A DNA stretch of 64,000 bases, taken from contig CALBDO010000008.1 in assembly GCA_937927515.1 (NCBI GenBank), forward strand, positions 1-64,000, read 5' to 3'. The translations under genes were made by a program, and so were the position numbers. This document shows, one piece after another, positions 18,468 to 27,789 of this stretch (within the stretch, counting starts at the first letter, position 1; each line of letters starts with the position of its first letter). The notes beneath the pieces were generated by a model, which saw only the letters and a program-made list of their open reading frames with translations, was not told the DNA's origin and made no database searches. The DNA comes from Candidatus Kapaibacterium sp. GTDB lineage: Bacteria > Bacteroidota > Ignavibacteria > Kapaibacteriales > UBA2268.

Positions 18468-19616
18468 ATGCACGAAAAACCACAAGATGAGTACTACACT
18501 GAATTTGCTCCTGCAGAACGGGATACGACTGAAAAAATTACATATTTGTATAGTTTAATAAATGAATTACCCCTGCTTAAAGAAATAGTCAATTCTATCC
18601 CCGAAATTTTTCTCATTTTAAATTCTAAGAGACAAATTGTATTTGGAAATTCCCGATTTCTTGAATTTGTAAATCAAAACGATTTAAGCAACTACTTGGG
18701 AAAACGGCCTGGCGAGGCTTTAAATTGCGTGCATTCACTCGAAAAACCTGGAGGGTGTGGAACATCACTTTTCTGTCGTGAGTGTGGGGCTGTAAAGGCA
18801 ATTTTGGAAAGTTACCAAGGAATAGAATCCACGTATGAATGTAGAATATTAACAAACGAAAATCAAGCGTACGAATTTAAAGTTTACTGTGCTCCGTATA
18901 AAATTGGCGAGGAACTCTTCTCTTTCTTTTCTGTTCAAGACATTAGCCACGAAAAAAGAAGACAAGCCTTGGAACGAGTTTTTTACCATGATATAATGAA
19001 CACAATTGGCAATTTGTATAGCCTTGCGAATATACTTAAGCAAAGCCCAGAGACAATTAATGAATTCAATGACATTTTGATAGAAATAGTCGAGGACTTA
19101 ATTGGACAAATTAAATTTCAAAAACTTTTGCTTGCAGCCGAAAGAGGCGATTTGACCCTTGAAATTTCCAAGGTCCAGTCTTTAGATATTTTAAAAAGTC
19201 TAAAAACTGAATATTCACGTAACCAAATTGCAGAAGGAAAAGAAATAATTATTTCTGAGGAAAGCCATAATGTTACATTTGAAACAGACGCTAACTTAGT
19301 TAAACGAGTAATTGGCAACTTGTTAAAGAATGCATTGGAAGCAAGCAACAAAGGCGAAACAGTTATTCTAAAGTGTATTGGAACTGATAGCGACATCACT
19401 TTCTCGGTGCATAACGATGCGGTTATGCCATCCGAAGTTCAATTACAGCTGTTCCAAAGGTCATTCTCTACTAAAGGTGTTGGGCGAGGCTTGGGTACCT
19501 ATAGCGTTAAGCTTTTTACAGAGAACTACCTTAAAGGTAAAGTCTGGTTTACTTCCAATGAAAAGGACGGTACAACATTTTTTGTCAATTTCGATAGAAA
19601 ATTTAAATCCAATTAA
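18468..19616 (+). CDS. PAS-domain sensor histidine kinase with Cys-rich motif
   Basis: A 382-residue soluble kinase with no membrane segment. A PAS domain covers about residues 37-160 and contains an unusual cluster C87-x-H89 ... C97 ... C103-x-x-C106 (GGCGTSLFCRECGA), able to hold a metal, an Fe-S cluster or a redox disulfide. H174 in FYHDIMNTIGNL is the likely phosphorylated His. The HATPase region has VIGNLLKNALEAS (N box), SVHNDAVMP and GRGLGTYSVKL (G box). No response regulator is adjacent. I infer cytosolic redox or gas sensing. The ATG is at 18468 after a long AT-rich leader. Confidence 0.88.
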   Translation: MHEKPQDEYYTEFAPAERDTTEKITYLYSLINELPLLKEIVNSIPEIFLILNSKRQIVFGNSRFLEFVNQNDLSNYLGKRPGEALNCVHSLEKPGGCGTSLFCRECGAVKAILESYQGIESTYECRILTNENQAYEFKVYCAPYKIGEELFSFFSVQDISHEKRRQALERVFYHDIMNTIGNLYSLANILKQSPETINEFNDILIEIVEDLIGQIKFQKLLLAAERGDLTLEISKVQSLDILKSLKTEYSRNQIAEGKEIIISEESHNVTFETDANLVKRVIGNLLKNALEASNKGETVILKCIGTDSDITFSVHNDAVMPSEVQLQLFQRSFSTKGVGRGLGTYSVKLFTENYLKGKVWFTSNEKDGTTFFVNFDRKFKSN

Positions 19617-19749
19617 ATACAAACTAAATAATCACAAATAATTAATCTAATCTGTCTCTCCAACTAAGAGTAAACTAACATTTGAAAGTTTGATAAATAA
19701 TTTTTAAAAAAAGTGCAATTTGCATTTTTAATCTATTCGTTCAGTGCAA

Positions 19750-20622
19750 ATGAATTTACCCGAGAAAATTATTAATGAATTAATCCAAATCCAAAAAAAT
19801 GAATTAAATGAATACTACGTTTATTCCTCTCTTGCAAAGCGAATAGGAAACCCTCGAAATTCGGAAATATTAAACAAAATAGCAAGAGAAGAACTAGCCC
19901 ATGCAAAGTTTTGGAAACATTACACTGGTGTTGTACCAAAGCCATCAAAATTTGCCATTGCTTTTTACAAAATTATTGCTTCGTTGCTGGGACTTACATT
20001 TAGCCTAAAACTCATGGAACGAGCCGAAGAAAAAGCACAAGATGTTTACGAATCGATAAAAGAATACATACCCGAAGCATCAAAGATTGTCAAAGAAGAG
20101 GATTCGCATGAAAACGATTTAATTAATATGATTGACGAAGAAAAACTTAAATATGCTGGTGCTATTGTGTTGGGTCTGAATGACGCTTTGGTGGAGTTGA
20201 CTGGAGCACTTGCGGGATTGACTTTTGCTTTGCAAAATACCTTTATCATCGGAATTGTTGGACTGATTACAGGTATTGCTGCTTCATTCTCGATGTCTGC
20301 ATCCTCTTATCTTTCTTCAAAGGCAGAAGGTGAGAACAAAAATTACATTAAGTCTGCTATCTATACGGGAGTAGCTTATATTTTAACTGTTATTATTTTA
20401 GTATTTCCATACTTTATTTTTTTTAACCCTTTTGTGGCATTAATACTTACTATATGCTTTGCAATATTAATAATTTTTCTATTTAATTTCTATATTTCTG
20501 TTGCAAAAGATTACTCCTTTAAAAATAGATTCATTGAAATGGTAGTCTTAAATTTAATAATAACTGGAATTACATTTACTTTAGGTTTTGCAATTAGGGA
20601 AATTTTTAATATAGAGATATGA
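19750..20622 (+). CDS. Ferritin-like domain fused to VIT1/CCC1 transporter
   Basis: 290 residues in two parts. Positions 1-130 form a rubrerythrin/ferritin-like four-helix domain with Glu and ExxH iron ligands (KNELNEYY, REELAHAKFWKHY, KEEDSHENDL). From about 135 follows a VIT1/CCC1 membrane domain with GLNDALVELTGALAGL and five helices. This layout matches membrane-bound ferritin (MbfA-type) proteins that export iron or manganese, or feed vesicular stores. It is probably an inner-membrane iron exporter under iron or peroxide stress. A GTG at 19744 lies just upstream; the ATG at 19750 is preferred. Confidence 0.9.
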   Translation: MNLPEKIINELIQIQKNELNEYYVYSSLAKRIGNPRNSEILNKIAREELAHAKFWKHYTGVVPKPSKFAIAFYKIIASLLGLTFSLKLMERAEEKAQDVYESIKEYIPEASKIVKEEDSHENDLINMIDEEKLKYAGAIVLGLNDALVELTGALAGLTFALQNTFIIGIVGLITGIAASFSMSASSYLSSKAEGENKNYIKSAIYTGVAYILTVIILVFPYFIFFNPFVALILTICFAILIIFLFNFYISVAKDYSFKNRFIEMVVLNLIITGITFTLGFAIREIFNIEI

Positions 20623-20760
20623 TTTACGAATAATAACTAAAAAAATATAAGTAATTTAGTATTTATGGTACACATTAATTACAAAAGGGTAAAACATCAA
20701 AATAACTTTTTATGTTTTAAAGTAAATTAAATTTTTTGGTTCAAATTAAAGGACTTTTAA

Positions 20761-22605
20761 ATGGAACGCAAGATTATCGAGCTCGAAGATGTTACAATCC
20801 GCTTTGCTGGGGATTCGGGCGATGGTATGCAACTAACTGGTTCTCGTTTCTCCGACACAAGTGCTTTTTTCGGAACAGATGTAAGCACATTTCCTGATTA
20901 TCCATCCGAGATACGAGCACCCGAGGGAACACTCTATGGTGTTAGTGCATACCAAATTCATTTTGGCTCCAAGGGAGTATACACCCCCGGCGACCAAATC
21001 GATGTACTGGTAGCAATGAATCCAGCATCTTTGAAAGTCAATCTACCTTTCCTAAGAAAAGGAGGCATTCTAATAGTCAATACTGCAAACTTTACTGAAA
21101 AAAATCTTAAACTCGCAAAGTATGAAACCAACCCTCTCGAGGACGACACGCTCAAAGATTATCAAGTTTTTAAAATCAATTTAAATGAGCTCGTTAGTGA
21201 ATTATTAAAGGATAGTGGGCTCACTCCAAAACAAATTGAAAGGACTAAAAATATTTTTGCCCTCGGACTCGCCTACTGGCTTTTCGACTTACCGCTTCGA
21301 CCTACGGAGGAGTGGATTAATCATAAATTTGGGAAAAGGCCTCAAATTGCACAAGCAAACCTAAAAGTCCTACGTGCTGGCTATGAATTTGGTGAGACAA
21401 ACGAGCTTTTCGCAATCCGTTATAAAGTTACCCCAAAGAAATTCGAGCCCGGTATTTATCGAAACATTACTGGAAACGAAGCCGTTGCCCTTGGCTTAGT
21501 AGTAGCAGCCAACAAAGCTAAACTTCCATTGTTCCTGGGTTCATATCCAATTACCCCAGCATCGGAAATTCTCCATTTTATCTCGAGTTACAAGCCTTAT
21601 GGTGTAAGGCATTTGCAAGCAGAGGACGAAATCGGAGGTATAACAAGCGCTATTGGTGCTGCTTATGGCGGAGCTCTTGCAGCAACTTCAACTTCTGGAC
21701 CCGGACTTTCGTTGAAAGTAGAAGCCCTCGGTCTTGCTGTAATACTGGAATTACCTTTGGTCGTGATAGACGTTCAAAGAGCCGGGCCCAGCACAGGCAT
21801 GCCTACAAAAATGGAGCAAGCCGACTTGTTCCTTGCAATGTTTGGTAGGCACGGAGAAGCTCCATTACCCATACTTGCTGCCTCTACACCTACCGATTGC
21901 TTCGATATGACACTCGAAGCCGCTAAGATAGCCATAAAATACATGACACCGGTAATTTTATTAACAGATGGCTATCTCGGGCAAAGCTCCGAAGAATGGA
22001 AAATACCGGATTTAAATACCATACCAGATATTCCAGTTCAGTTTTACACAAATCCAGATTATTTGCCTTACAAACGAGACCCAATTACTTTAGCAAGATA
22101 CTGGGCGATTCCAGGTTCCCCTGGCCTCGAACACCGAATTGGTGGCTTGGAAAAAGAAGACATTACCGGGATAGTCAGCCAAGACCCCTTGAACCATCAG
22201 CGTATGGTTGAACTACGAGCAGAAAAGATTAAGAGAATCCAGCAGGATATTCCAGATGCAGAACTTCTCGGCGACGAAAATGCCGATTTGTTGATAATTG
22301 GCTGGGGAAGCACTTACGGTTCGATTAAAGCAGCCTTCGATAGATTAATCGAAAAGGGCTACAAGCTAGCTTATGTCCACTTGAAATATTTAAATCCATT
22401 CCCAAGGAACTTAGGCTCGATAATTGAAAAGTTCGACAATATCTTTGTACCGGAAAACAATCTTGGTCAGCTTGCCTTCATCCTGCAGGGCACTTTCCTG
22501 AAACCCGTTATTCGATACCATAAGATACAGGGTCGGATTTTCTTGTCCAGCGAGATTGAAAACAAAATTCTGGAAATTTTAAATGCAAAAGGAGGTAAAA
22601 AATGA
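20761..22605 (+). CDS. korA: 2-oxoglutarate (2-oxoacid):ferredoxin oxidoreductase, gamma-alpha fused subunit
   Basis: 614 residues. The N-terminal 190 form the gamma domain (FAGDSGDGMQLTG), followed by the alpha domain with YPITPASEILHF, the EDEIGGITSAIGAAYGG region and TSTSGPGLSLK. With KorB it interconverts 2-oxoglutarate + CoA with succinyl-CoA + CO2, using ferredoxin. It works in an anaerobic or reversible TCA cycle and can run in the CO2-fixing direction. The exact oxoacid is assigned by family resemblance. The start codon is ATG. It overlaps korB by 4 nt (ATGA at 22602), so translation is coupled. Confidence 0.92.
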   Translation: MERKIIELEDVTIRFAGDSGDGMQLTGSRFSDTSAFFGTDVSTFPDYPSEIRAPEGTLYGVSAYQIHFGSKGVYTPGDQIDVLVAMNPASLKVNLPFLRKGGILIVNTANFTEKNLKLAKYETNPLEDDTLKDYQVFKINLNELVSELLKDSGLTPKQIERTKNIFALGLAYWLFDLPLRPTEEWINHKFGKRPQIAQANLKVLRAGYEFGETNELFAIRYKVTPKKFEPGIYRNITGNEAVALGLVVAANKAKLPLFLGSYPITPASEILHFISSYKPYGVRHLQAEDEIGGITSAIGAAYGGALAATSTSGPGLSLKVEALGLAVILELPLVVIDVQRAGPSTGMPTKMEQADLFLAMFGRHGEAPLPILAASTPTDCFDMTLEAAKIAIKYMTPVILLTDGYLGQSSEEWKIPDLNTIPDIPVQFYTNPDYLPYKRDPITLARYWAIPGSPGLEHRIGGLEKEDITGIVSQDPLNHQRMVELRAEKIKRIQQDIPDAELLGDENADLLIIGWGSTYGSIKAAFDRLIEKGYKLAYVHLKYLNPFPRNLGSIIEKFDNIFVPENNLGQLAFILQGTFLKPVIRYHKIQGRIFLSSEIENKILEILNAKGGKK

Positions 22606-23651
22606 CAACTTTAATTGAAAATGTAATACAAAACAAACCCATTACAACAGTGGAGTATACCCCAAAAGATTTTAAATCTCCGTTGGAGGTACGGTGGTGT
22701 TCTGGATGTGGAAGCTACTCGATACTTGCACAAGTTCAAAAAATACTTGCTGGATTGAAGATACCCCGCGAGCAATATGCATTTGTTTCGGGAATTGGTT
22801 GTAGTAGTCGATTTCCATATTATATGCAAACATATGGCATTCACGGCATTCACGGCAGAGCTATTGCAATTGCTACTGGGTTGAAAGTTGCCCGCCCCGA
22901 CCTCTCGGTTTGGGTCGTTACTGGTGATGGCGATTGTATGAGTATTGGTGGAAATCACTTAATCCATGCTGCACGAAGAAATGTTGGATTAAAAGTGCTA
23001 ATGTTCAACAATGAAATATACAGTTTAACAAAAGGACAAGTATCCCCAACAACACAAATTGGTCAACCAACGAAATCGTCGCCTTTTGGAAATATCGACT
23101 ACCCTTTCAATCCAGCCTCGTTAGCTCTTGGTTCTGGAGCAACTTTTGTTGCACGGACATTCGACCGTGACCCCAAACACATGCAAGGAATACTTGAGCG
23201 CGCTGCAAAACACAACGGATTTGCTTTTGTTGAAATATACACAAACTGCGTGATTTACAACGATGGTGCTTTCGACCTTTACACTGCAGCAGACTCACGA
23301 AGAGAACATTCTGTAATGCTTGAACACGGCAAGCCATTAATTTTTGGAGCAAACAACGATAAAGGAATTCGTTTAGATGGATTTACACCAACTGTTGTCT
23401 CTTTAACCGACGGGAAATGGTCTGTCGATGATTTGCTCGTTCATGATGAAAAAGATACTACTTTAGCTTTCATTCTTGCAAATATGACCTACAATTCAAA
23501 TTTACCCCGTCCATTCGGAATTTTCCAATCTATTGAAAAACCTAGCTACGAAGAGCTTACAATAAGACAGATTGAAGAAGCCAAATCGAAAACCCCCGAT
23601 ACTTCTATCGAAACATTATTAAAAGGTGAAGATTACTGGGAAATTAAATAG
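22602..23651 (+). CDS. korB: 2-oxoglutarate (2-oxoacid):ferredoxin oxidoreductase, beta subunit
   Basis: A 349-residue thiamine-diphosphate subunit partner of KorA. It has the Cys pair RWCSGCGSYSI, the ThDP/Mg motif TGDGDCMSIGGNHLIHAARR with downstream NNEIYSLTKGQ, and CVIYNDGAF near 210. A strong Shine-Dalgarno (AAAGGAGG) lies inside the end of korA. It is closed by a shared, perfectly symmetric terminator at 23666. No ferredoxin gene is adjacent. Confidence 0.92.
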   Translation: MTTLIENVIQNKPITTVEYTPKDFKSPLEVRWCSGCGSYSILAQVQKILAGLKIPREQYAFVSGIGCSSRFPYYMQTYGIHGIHGRAIAIATGLKVARPDLSVWVVTGDGDCMSIGGNHLIHAARRNVGLKVLMFNNEIYSLTKGQVSPTTQIGQPTKSSPFGNIDYPFNPASLALGSGATFVARTFDRDPKHMQGILERAAKHNGFAFVEIYTNCVIYNDGAFDLYTAADSRREHSVMLEHGKPLIFGANNDKGIRLDGFTPTVVSLTDGKWSVDDLLVHDEKDTTLAFILANMTYNSNLPRPFGIFQSIEKPSYEELTIRQIEEAKSKTPDTSIETLLKGEDYWEIK

Positions 23652-23665
23652 ATTTTAGTAAAAAC

Positions 23666-23695
23666 AAAAATGACCAGATTTCTCTGGTCATTTTT
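23666..23695. terminator. Bidirectional terminator between korB and frr
   Basis: A perfect 13 bp inverted repeat (AAAAATGACCAGA / TCTGGTCATTTTT) with a 4 nt loop. It has T runs on both strands and lies between two convergent operons. Confidence 0.95.
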
Positions 23696-23715
23696 GCATT
23701 TTTGAGAAGGTAACA

Positions 23716-24276
23716 TTAACTTTCCATTATTTCTTTTTCCTTACTTGCAAACAATTCATCTATTTTCTTAATAAATTCATCTGTAACCTTTTGTACTTTT
23801 TCCTCGCCAAGCATCCGGTCATCTTCGGTAAGTTCCTTATCTTTTTCACTTTTTCTAATATATTCGATCTGGTCTCGACGAATGTTGCGAATAGCAATTT
23901 TCGCATCTTCAGTTAATTTCTTGCAGAATTTTACAATTTCTTTGCGTCTTTCTTCGGTCAATGGAGGTACGGGAATTCTTAAAATTCGCCCATCATTTGC
24001 TGGATTGAACCCTAAATCGGATTGTTTTATTGCTTTCTCTATTGAATTAATAATCGATATATCCCAAGGCTGAATAATTATTGTCCTTGCATCGGGCACG
24101 TTAATTGTCGCAAGTTGAGTTATTGGTGTCGGGGTTCCGTAGTAGTCCACTTTAACGTTATCAAAGATAGAGGCATTTGCTCTACCAGTTCTAACCTTGA
24201 GAAGTTGTTGCTTGAAATGCTCGAGGGTTTTGTTCATTTGTTCCCTTGTTTTCGTAATAATTTCATCAAGTTCCAT
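23716..24276 (-). CDS. frr: Ribosome recycling factor
   Basis: A 186-residue protein that splits post-termination ribosomes with EF-G. It has the conserved LLKVRTGRANASIFDNVKVDYYGTPTP in two parts around residues 25-50, the IRIPVPPLTEERRKE-like central segment (RILRIPVPPLTEERRK) and the C-terminal helix with VQKVTDEFIKKIDEL. Normal length. Last gene of the rpsD-rplM-rpsI-rpsB-tsf-pyrH-frr cluster, 18 nt downstream of pyrH. Confidence 0.97.
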   Translation of the reverse strand: MELDEIITKTREQMNKTLEHFKQQLLKVRTGRANASIFDNVKVDYYGTPTPITQLATINVPDARTIIIQPWDISIINSIEKAIKQSDLGFNPANDGRILRIPVPPLTEERRKEIVKFCKKLTEDAKIAIRNIRRDQIEYIRKSEKDKELTEDDRMLGEEKVQKVTDEFIKKIDELFASKEKEIMES

Positions 24277-24294
24277 AATTACCCCACTATAATG

Positions 24295-25014
24295 TTAATT
24301 TGTAACAAGTGAACCAACCGACTCACCAAGAATAAGACGCAAGAAATTACCTTTTTCGTTGATATTAAGTACAACAATTGGAATGTTGTGGTCTCGGCAA
24401 AGAGTAAAAGCGGTTTGGTCCATAATGGCAAGATTATGAATAATTGCATCGTTGTAAGTTAGCAACTTCAACAACTTAGCATCGGGATTTTTCAATGGGT
24501 CGGAGTCGAAGATACCATCGACTTTCGTCCCCTTGATTATCACGTCTGCACCAATATCGATTGCTCTAAGCACAGCAGTCGTGTCTGTTGTAAAATTAGG
24601 AAGCCCTGTACCACCACCAAATAGGACAATTCTACCCTTTTCTAAATGTCGGATAGCTTTTCTTCTGATATAAGGCTCGGCTACACTTGTCATTGTTATT
24701 GCGGTCTGCAATCTAGTTTCTATTCCTAATTCTTCAAGAGCGCACTGAAAAGCAAGGCAATTGATAATGGTGGCAAGCATCCCCATATAATCCCCAGAGA
24801 CCTTGTCTATTCCTTTGGCAGCCGATTGCAGACCACGGAAAATGTTCCCACCACCGATAACTATTCCAATTTGCACACCAAGTTTGTGCACTTGATAAAC
24901 TTCATTAGCAAAAAATTTAAGGGCAGAGGGGTCTATACCATACATCTCCTCGCCCATCAAAGCTTCGCCACTTAATTTTAAAAGAACCCTATTAAATTTA
25001 GGCGAAATTTCCAT
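24295..25014 (-). CDS. pyrH: UMP kinase
   Basis: A 239-residue amino-acid-kinase-fold enzyme (UMP + ATP to UDP + ADP), normal length. It has [26 protein letters not shown], the [14 protein letters not shown] helix and [17 protein letters not shown]. It lies between tsf and frr (5 and 18 nt gaps), the classic order. Confidence 0.97.
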   Translation of the reverse strand: MEISPKFNRVLLKLSGEALMGEEMYGIDPSALKFFANEVYQVHKLGVQIGIVIGGGNIFRGLQSAAKGIDKVSGDYMGMLATIINCLAFQCALEELGIETRLQTAITMTSVAEPYIRRKAIRHLEKGRIVLFGGGTGLPNFTTDTTAVLRAIDIGADVIIKGTKVDGIFDSDPLKNPDAKLLKLLTYNDAIIHNLAIMDQTAFTLCRDHNIPIVVLNINEKGNFLRLILGESVGSLVTN

Positions 25015-25019
25015 AAAAT

Positions 25020-25889
25020 TTATTCAACTTCCCCAAGATAATATCGGACAAATTGCAAAATTTTTATCTTGCAACCAAGCGTATTTTCTACTTTAGTTAT
25101 AACATCACGAACGGATAGGTTCCCATCTTTAATAAAGGTCTGTTCCAAAAGACATTGTTCGATGAAAAATTTCGACAATCTCCCTTGCGCAATTTTTTCT
25201 GCTATTTCAGGCTTTTTACCTTCGTTTATAGCTTGTTCCTTATATATTTCAATTTCCTTTTGTATTACCTCTTCTGGAACAGAAGTTTTTTCGATAAACA
25301 TTGGATTCATTGCTGCTACTTGCATTGCAATATCTCGCAATGACGATTTTGAGTCTTCGTCCAATTCCACTGGCTTATCAAAATCATACACTACAAGCAC
25401 TCCCAACTTGCTACCAGCGTGAACATAATGCGAGATATACCCATTTGTCTTAATTCTTGCTATACGGCGAATTCTGATATTCTCTTGAAATTTTGCAAGA
25501 ATTTCGTTGTGTTTATCTTGCAATGTTTCGCCGTTGACTTTGCAAGAAAGGAGTTCTTCGACAGTACTTACTTCGTTGTTCAGTAAAGTATTTGCAACGA
25601 GCTCGGCATAATTAACGAAATTTTCATTGCGTGCGACAAAATCTGTTTCGCAATTGACTTCTACAATTACCCCAATCTTATAATCGGGACTTACAGCGGT
25701 AGCAATGATACCCTCTTTGGCTTCGCGACCAGCTCGTTTTTCCGCAGAAGCTGCACCTTTTTTCCTTAGTATTTCAATTGCTAACTGAAAATCTCCGTTG
25801 GCTTCTTGGAGCGCTTTTTTGCAATCGCCCATTCCAGCACCAGTTTTCTCACGGAGTTCAACAACCATTTTTGTTGTTATTTCTGCCAT
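25020..25889 (-). CDS. tsf: Elongation factor Ts
   Basis: The 289-residue guanine nucleotide exchange factor for EF-Tu. The N-terminal UBA-like part has [19 protein letters not shown], followed by the core [18 protein letters not shown]. Normal length for the family, with the dimerisation half present. It follows rpsB by 43 nt. Confidence 0.97.
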   Translation of the reverse strand: MAEITTKMVVELREKTGAGMGDCKKALQEANGDFQLAIEILRKKGAASAEKRAGREAKEGIIATAVSPDYKIGVIVEVNCETDFVARNENFVNYAELVANTLLNNEVSTVEELLSCKVNGETLQDKHNEILAKFQENIRIRRIARIKTNGYISHYVHAGSKLGVLVVYDFDKPVELDEDSKSSLRDIAMQVAAMNPMFIEKTSVPEEVIQKEIEIYKEQAINEGKKPEIAEKIAQGRLSKFFIEQCLLEQTFIKDGNLSVRDVITKVENTLGCKIKILQFVRYYLGEVE

Positions 25890-25932
25890 TTCTATCCTTA
25901 ATTATTAACACAAAAATCAATTAACAATTCGA

Positions 25933-26802
25933 TTAAGAACCTTGTTCTTCTTCTAGGGATTCAACTTTTGGGGTTTTGCCACCAATACCAACGCCGACAT
26001 CACCCTTTTTGGCTTTTCTTGGTCGAAGTTTAGTTTTGACAGGTGGTGTATCGGCTGGAATTTCTTCTATTTCGGAAACTTTTGGCTCCGACAGGAACTC
26101 TCGCGACCTTTCTGCGTAAACTTGTTTGCCTTCGTAGACCGCATCGGCAATAACTTTCGAAATAAGCTCAATCGTCATTTTCGAATCATCATTAGCTGGT
26201 ATCGGATAATCGACCAATTCTGGGTCGCAATTTGTATCGACTATGGCAACAATTGGAATGCCAAGTAGCCTTGCCTCTTTTACAGCAATATGTTCTTTCT
26301 TGATATCGACAATGTAAAGAGCCGAAGGCGTAGTCATCATTTGTTCGATGCCACCGAATACTTTTCGCAACCTTTCGCGTTCGCGTACGAGCAACAGTCT
26401 TTCTTTCTTTGTAAGTTTTTCAAATGTACCGTCAATTTCCATTTTATCGATAGTATTCAGTCTTTTGATACTACGGCGGATAGTGGTAAAATTAGTTAAC
26501 ATCCCCCCCAACCAGCGTTCGACGACAAAGAAAGAGCCACACCTTTGTGCTTCGCGTTCAACTACTTCCTTGGCTTGAGGTTTGGTGCCTACAAAAAGAA
26601 CATGTTTACCTTGTGAAGCAATATTGAAAATGAACTCTCGAGCAATATTGATTAAAATTTGAGTTTTTCTTAAATCGATAATGTGAATCCCATTTTTTTC
26701 TGTAAATATAAATTTTTCCATCTTGGGATTCCATCGGCGGGTGAGGTGCCCAAAATGAGCACCAGCTTCAAGCAGTTGTTCGATAGAAACATAATGTTGC
26801 AT
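25933..26802 (-). CDS. rpsB: Ribosomal protein S2
   Basis: 289 residues, with LLEAGAHFGHLTRRWNPKM at the start and the signatures VVERWLGGMLTNF and VAIVDTNCDPELVDYPIPAND. The C-terminal extension after about residue 240 is rich in Pro, Lys and Glu, longer than in E. coli, and seems disordered. I place the start at 26802 (MQHYVSIEQ) because GGAGT lies just before it; an in-frame start at 26826 would add eight residues without family support. The leader has a hairpin (26843-26877). Confidence 0.96.
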   Translation of the reverse strand: MQHYVSIEQLLEAGAHFGHLTRRWNPKMEKFIFTEKNGIHIIDLRKTQILINIAREFIFNIASQGKHVLFVGTKPQAKEVVEREAQRCGSFFVVERWLGGMLTNFTTIRRSIKRLNTIDKMEIDGTFEKLTKKERLLLVRERERLRKVFGGIEQMMTTPSALYIVDIKKEHIAVKEARLLGIPIVAIVDTNCDPELVDYPIPANDDSKMTIELISKVIADAVYEGKQVYAERSREFLSEPKVSEIEEIPADTPPVKTKLRPRKAKKGDVGVGIGGKTPKVESLEEEQGS

Positions 26803-26842
26803 ACATACTCCTTTTGTGTTGAACATCTGTTTCGTTCATCTT

Positions 26843-26877
26843 GCTTGCTCAAGAGCATAAAGCTCCCACACACAAGC
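26843..26877 (-). promoter_or_regulatory. Possible structured leader of rpsB-tsf
   Basis: Upstream of rpsB the leader can fold into a two-part hairpin: outer stem GCTTG/CAAGC and inner stem GAGC/GCTC with a short loop. It lies about 40 nt before the S2 start, where autogenous control by S2 would act. I do not recognise a named RNA family; the function is inferred. Confidence 0.35.
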
Positions 26878-26903
26878 AATCCCGAAACATGATAGAATAA
26901 AAA

Positions 26904-27290
26904 TTATCTTTTAGAAAATTGAAATCTTTTACGAGCTTTTTTCTGACCGTATTTCTTTCTTTCGACCATTCTTGGGTCTCGAGTGAGCAACCCAAAGTCT
27001 TTCAAAGTTTGCTTAAATGAATCCTCAAAATTAACCAAAGCACGTGCTATCCCAAGTTGTGTTGCCCCTGCTTGGCCACTTATACCGCCTCCACTAACTT
27101 TGACAGCAACATCAAATTTGCCAAGTGTATTGGTAACCTCTAATGGCTTTATAATTTGTATACGATGAAATTCAACTGGAAAGTAATCTTCAAATGGTCG
27201 ATTGTTTACAGTAATTTTGCCGTTCCCAGGGTAAAGCCGAACTTGGGATACCGATGTTTTTCTTCTTCCTGTTCCTATTACCTCTTTCAT
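26904..27290 (-). CDS. rpsI: Ribosomal protein S9
   Basis: 128 residues, with [17 protein letters not shown] at the start, [20 protein letters not shown] in the middle and the basic tail [17 protein letters not shown] that reaches the P-site tRNA. It follows rplM by 18 nt, the universal L13-S9 pair. Confidence 0.97.
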   Translation of the reverse strand: MKEVIGTGRRKTSVSQVRLYPGNGKITVNNRPFEDYFPVEFHRIQIIKPLEVTNTLGKFDVAVKVSGGGISGQAGATQLGIARALVNFEDSFKQTLKDFGLLTRDPRMVERKKYGQKKARKRFQFSKR

Positions 27291-27308
27291 CTATGATTTC
27301 CCTCAAAA

Positions 27309-27764
27309 TCAATACGGAAGTTCAATTTTTTCAGGTTTTTGAGCGATATGCGGGTGGTTTGGTCCACGATAAACCTTCAACTTATTTATGAGCCTCCTAC
27401 CCAATCTATTTTTTGGCAACATTCCCCACACTGCATGCCTTAACACAAACTCTGGCTTAGTCTTTATCAAATCCTTGAATTTTCGGAATACTTCTCCTCC
27501 GGGGTAGCCAGTATAATGAAAATATTCCTTTTTCTCAATTCGCTTTCCTTCGACTTGGACTTTTTCTGCATTTACAACCACAACAAAGTCTCCGCAGTCT
27601 ACGTGGGGCGTGAAATATGGTTTATGTTTCCCACGGATTAAACGAGCAATTTGTGAAGCAAGACGTCCTAATGTCTTGCCACTTGCATCGACAAGTAGCC
27701 ATTTCCTTTCAACCTCATCTTGCTTTGCCGAACGTGTAATCTTATCCAAGTTTTCTACATCCAT
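27309..27764 (-). CDS. rplM: Ribosomal protein L13
   Basis: 151 residues. It has [20 protein letters not shown], the motif [25 protein letters not shown] and the signature [16 protein letters not shown]. The N-terminal 18 residues before the core are slightly long for the family. It lies between rpsD (25 nt) and rpsI. Confidence 0.97.
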   Translation of the reverse strand: MDVENLDKITRSAKQDEVERKWLLVDASGKTLGRLASQIARLIRGKHKPYFTPHVDCGDFVVVVNAEKVQVEGKRIEKKEYFHYTGYPGGEVFRKFKDLIKTKPEFVLRHAVWGMLPKNRLGRRLINKLKVYRGPNHPHIAQKPEKIELPY

Positions 27765-27789
27765 TTTTCACCTCAAAATTCAATAATTT

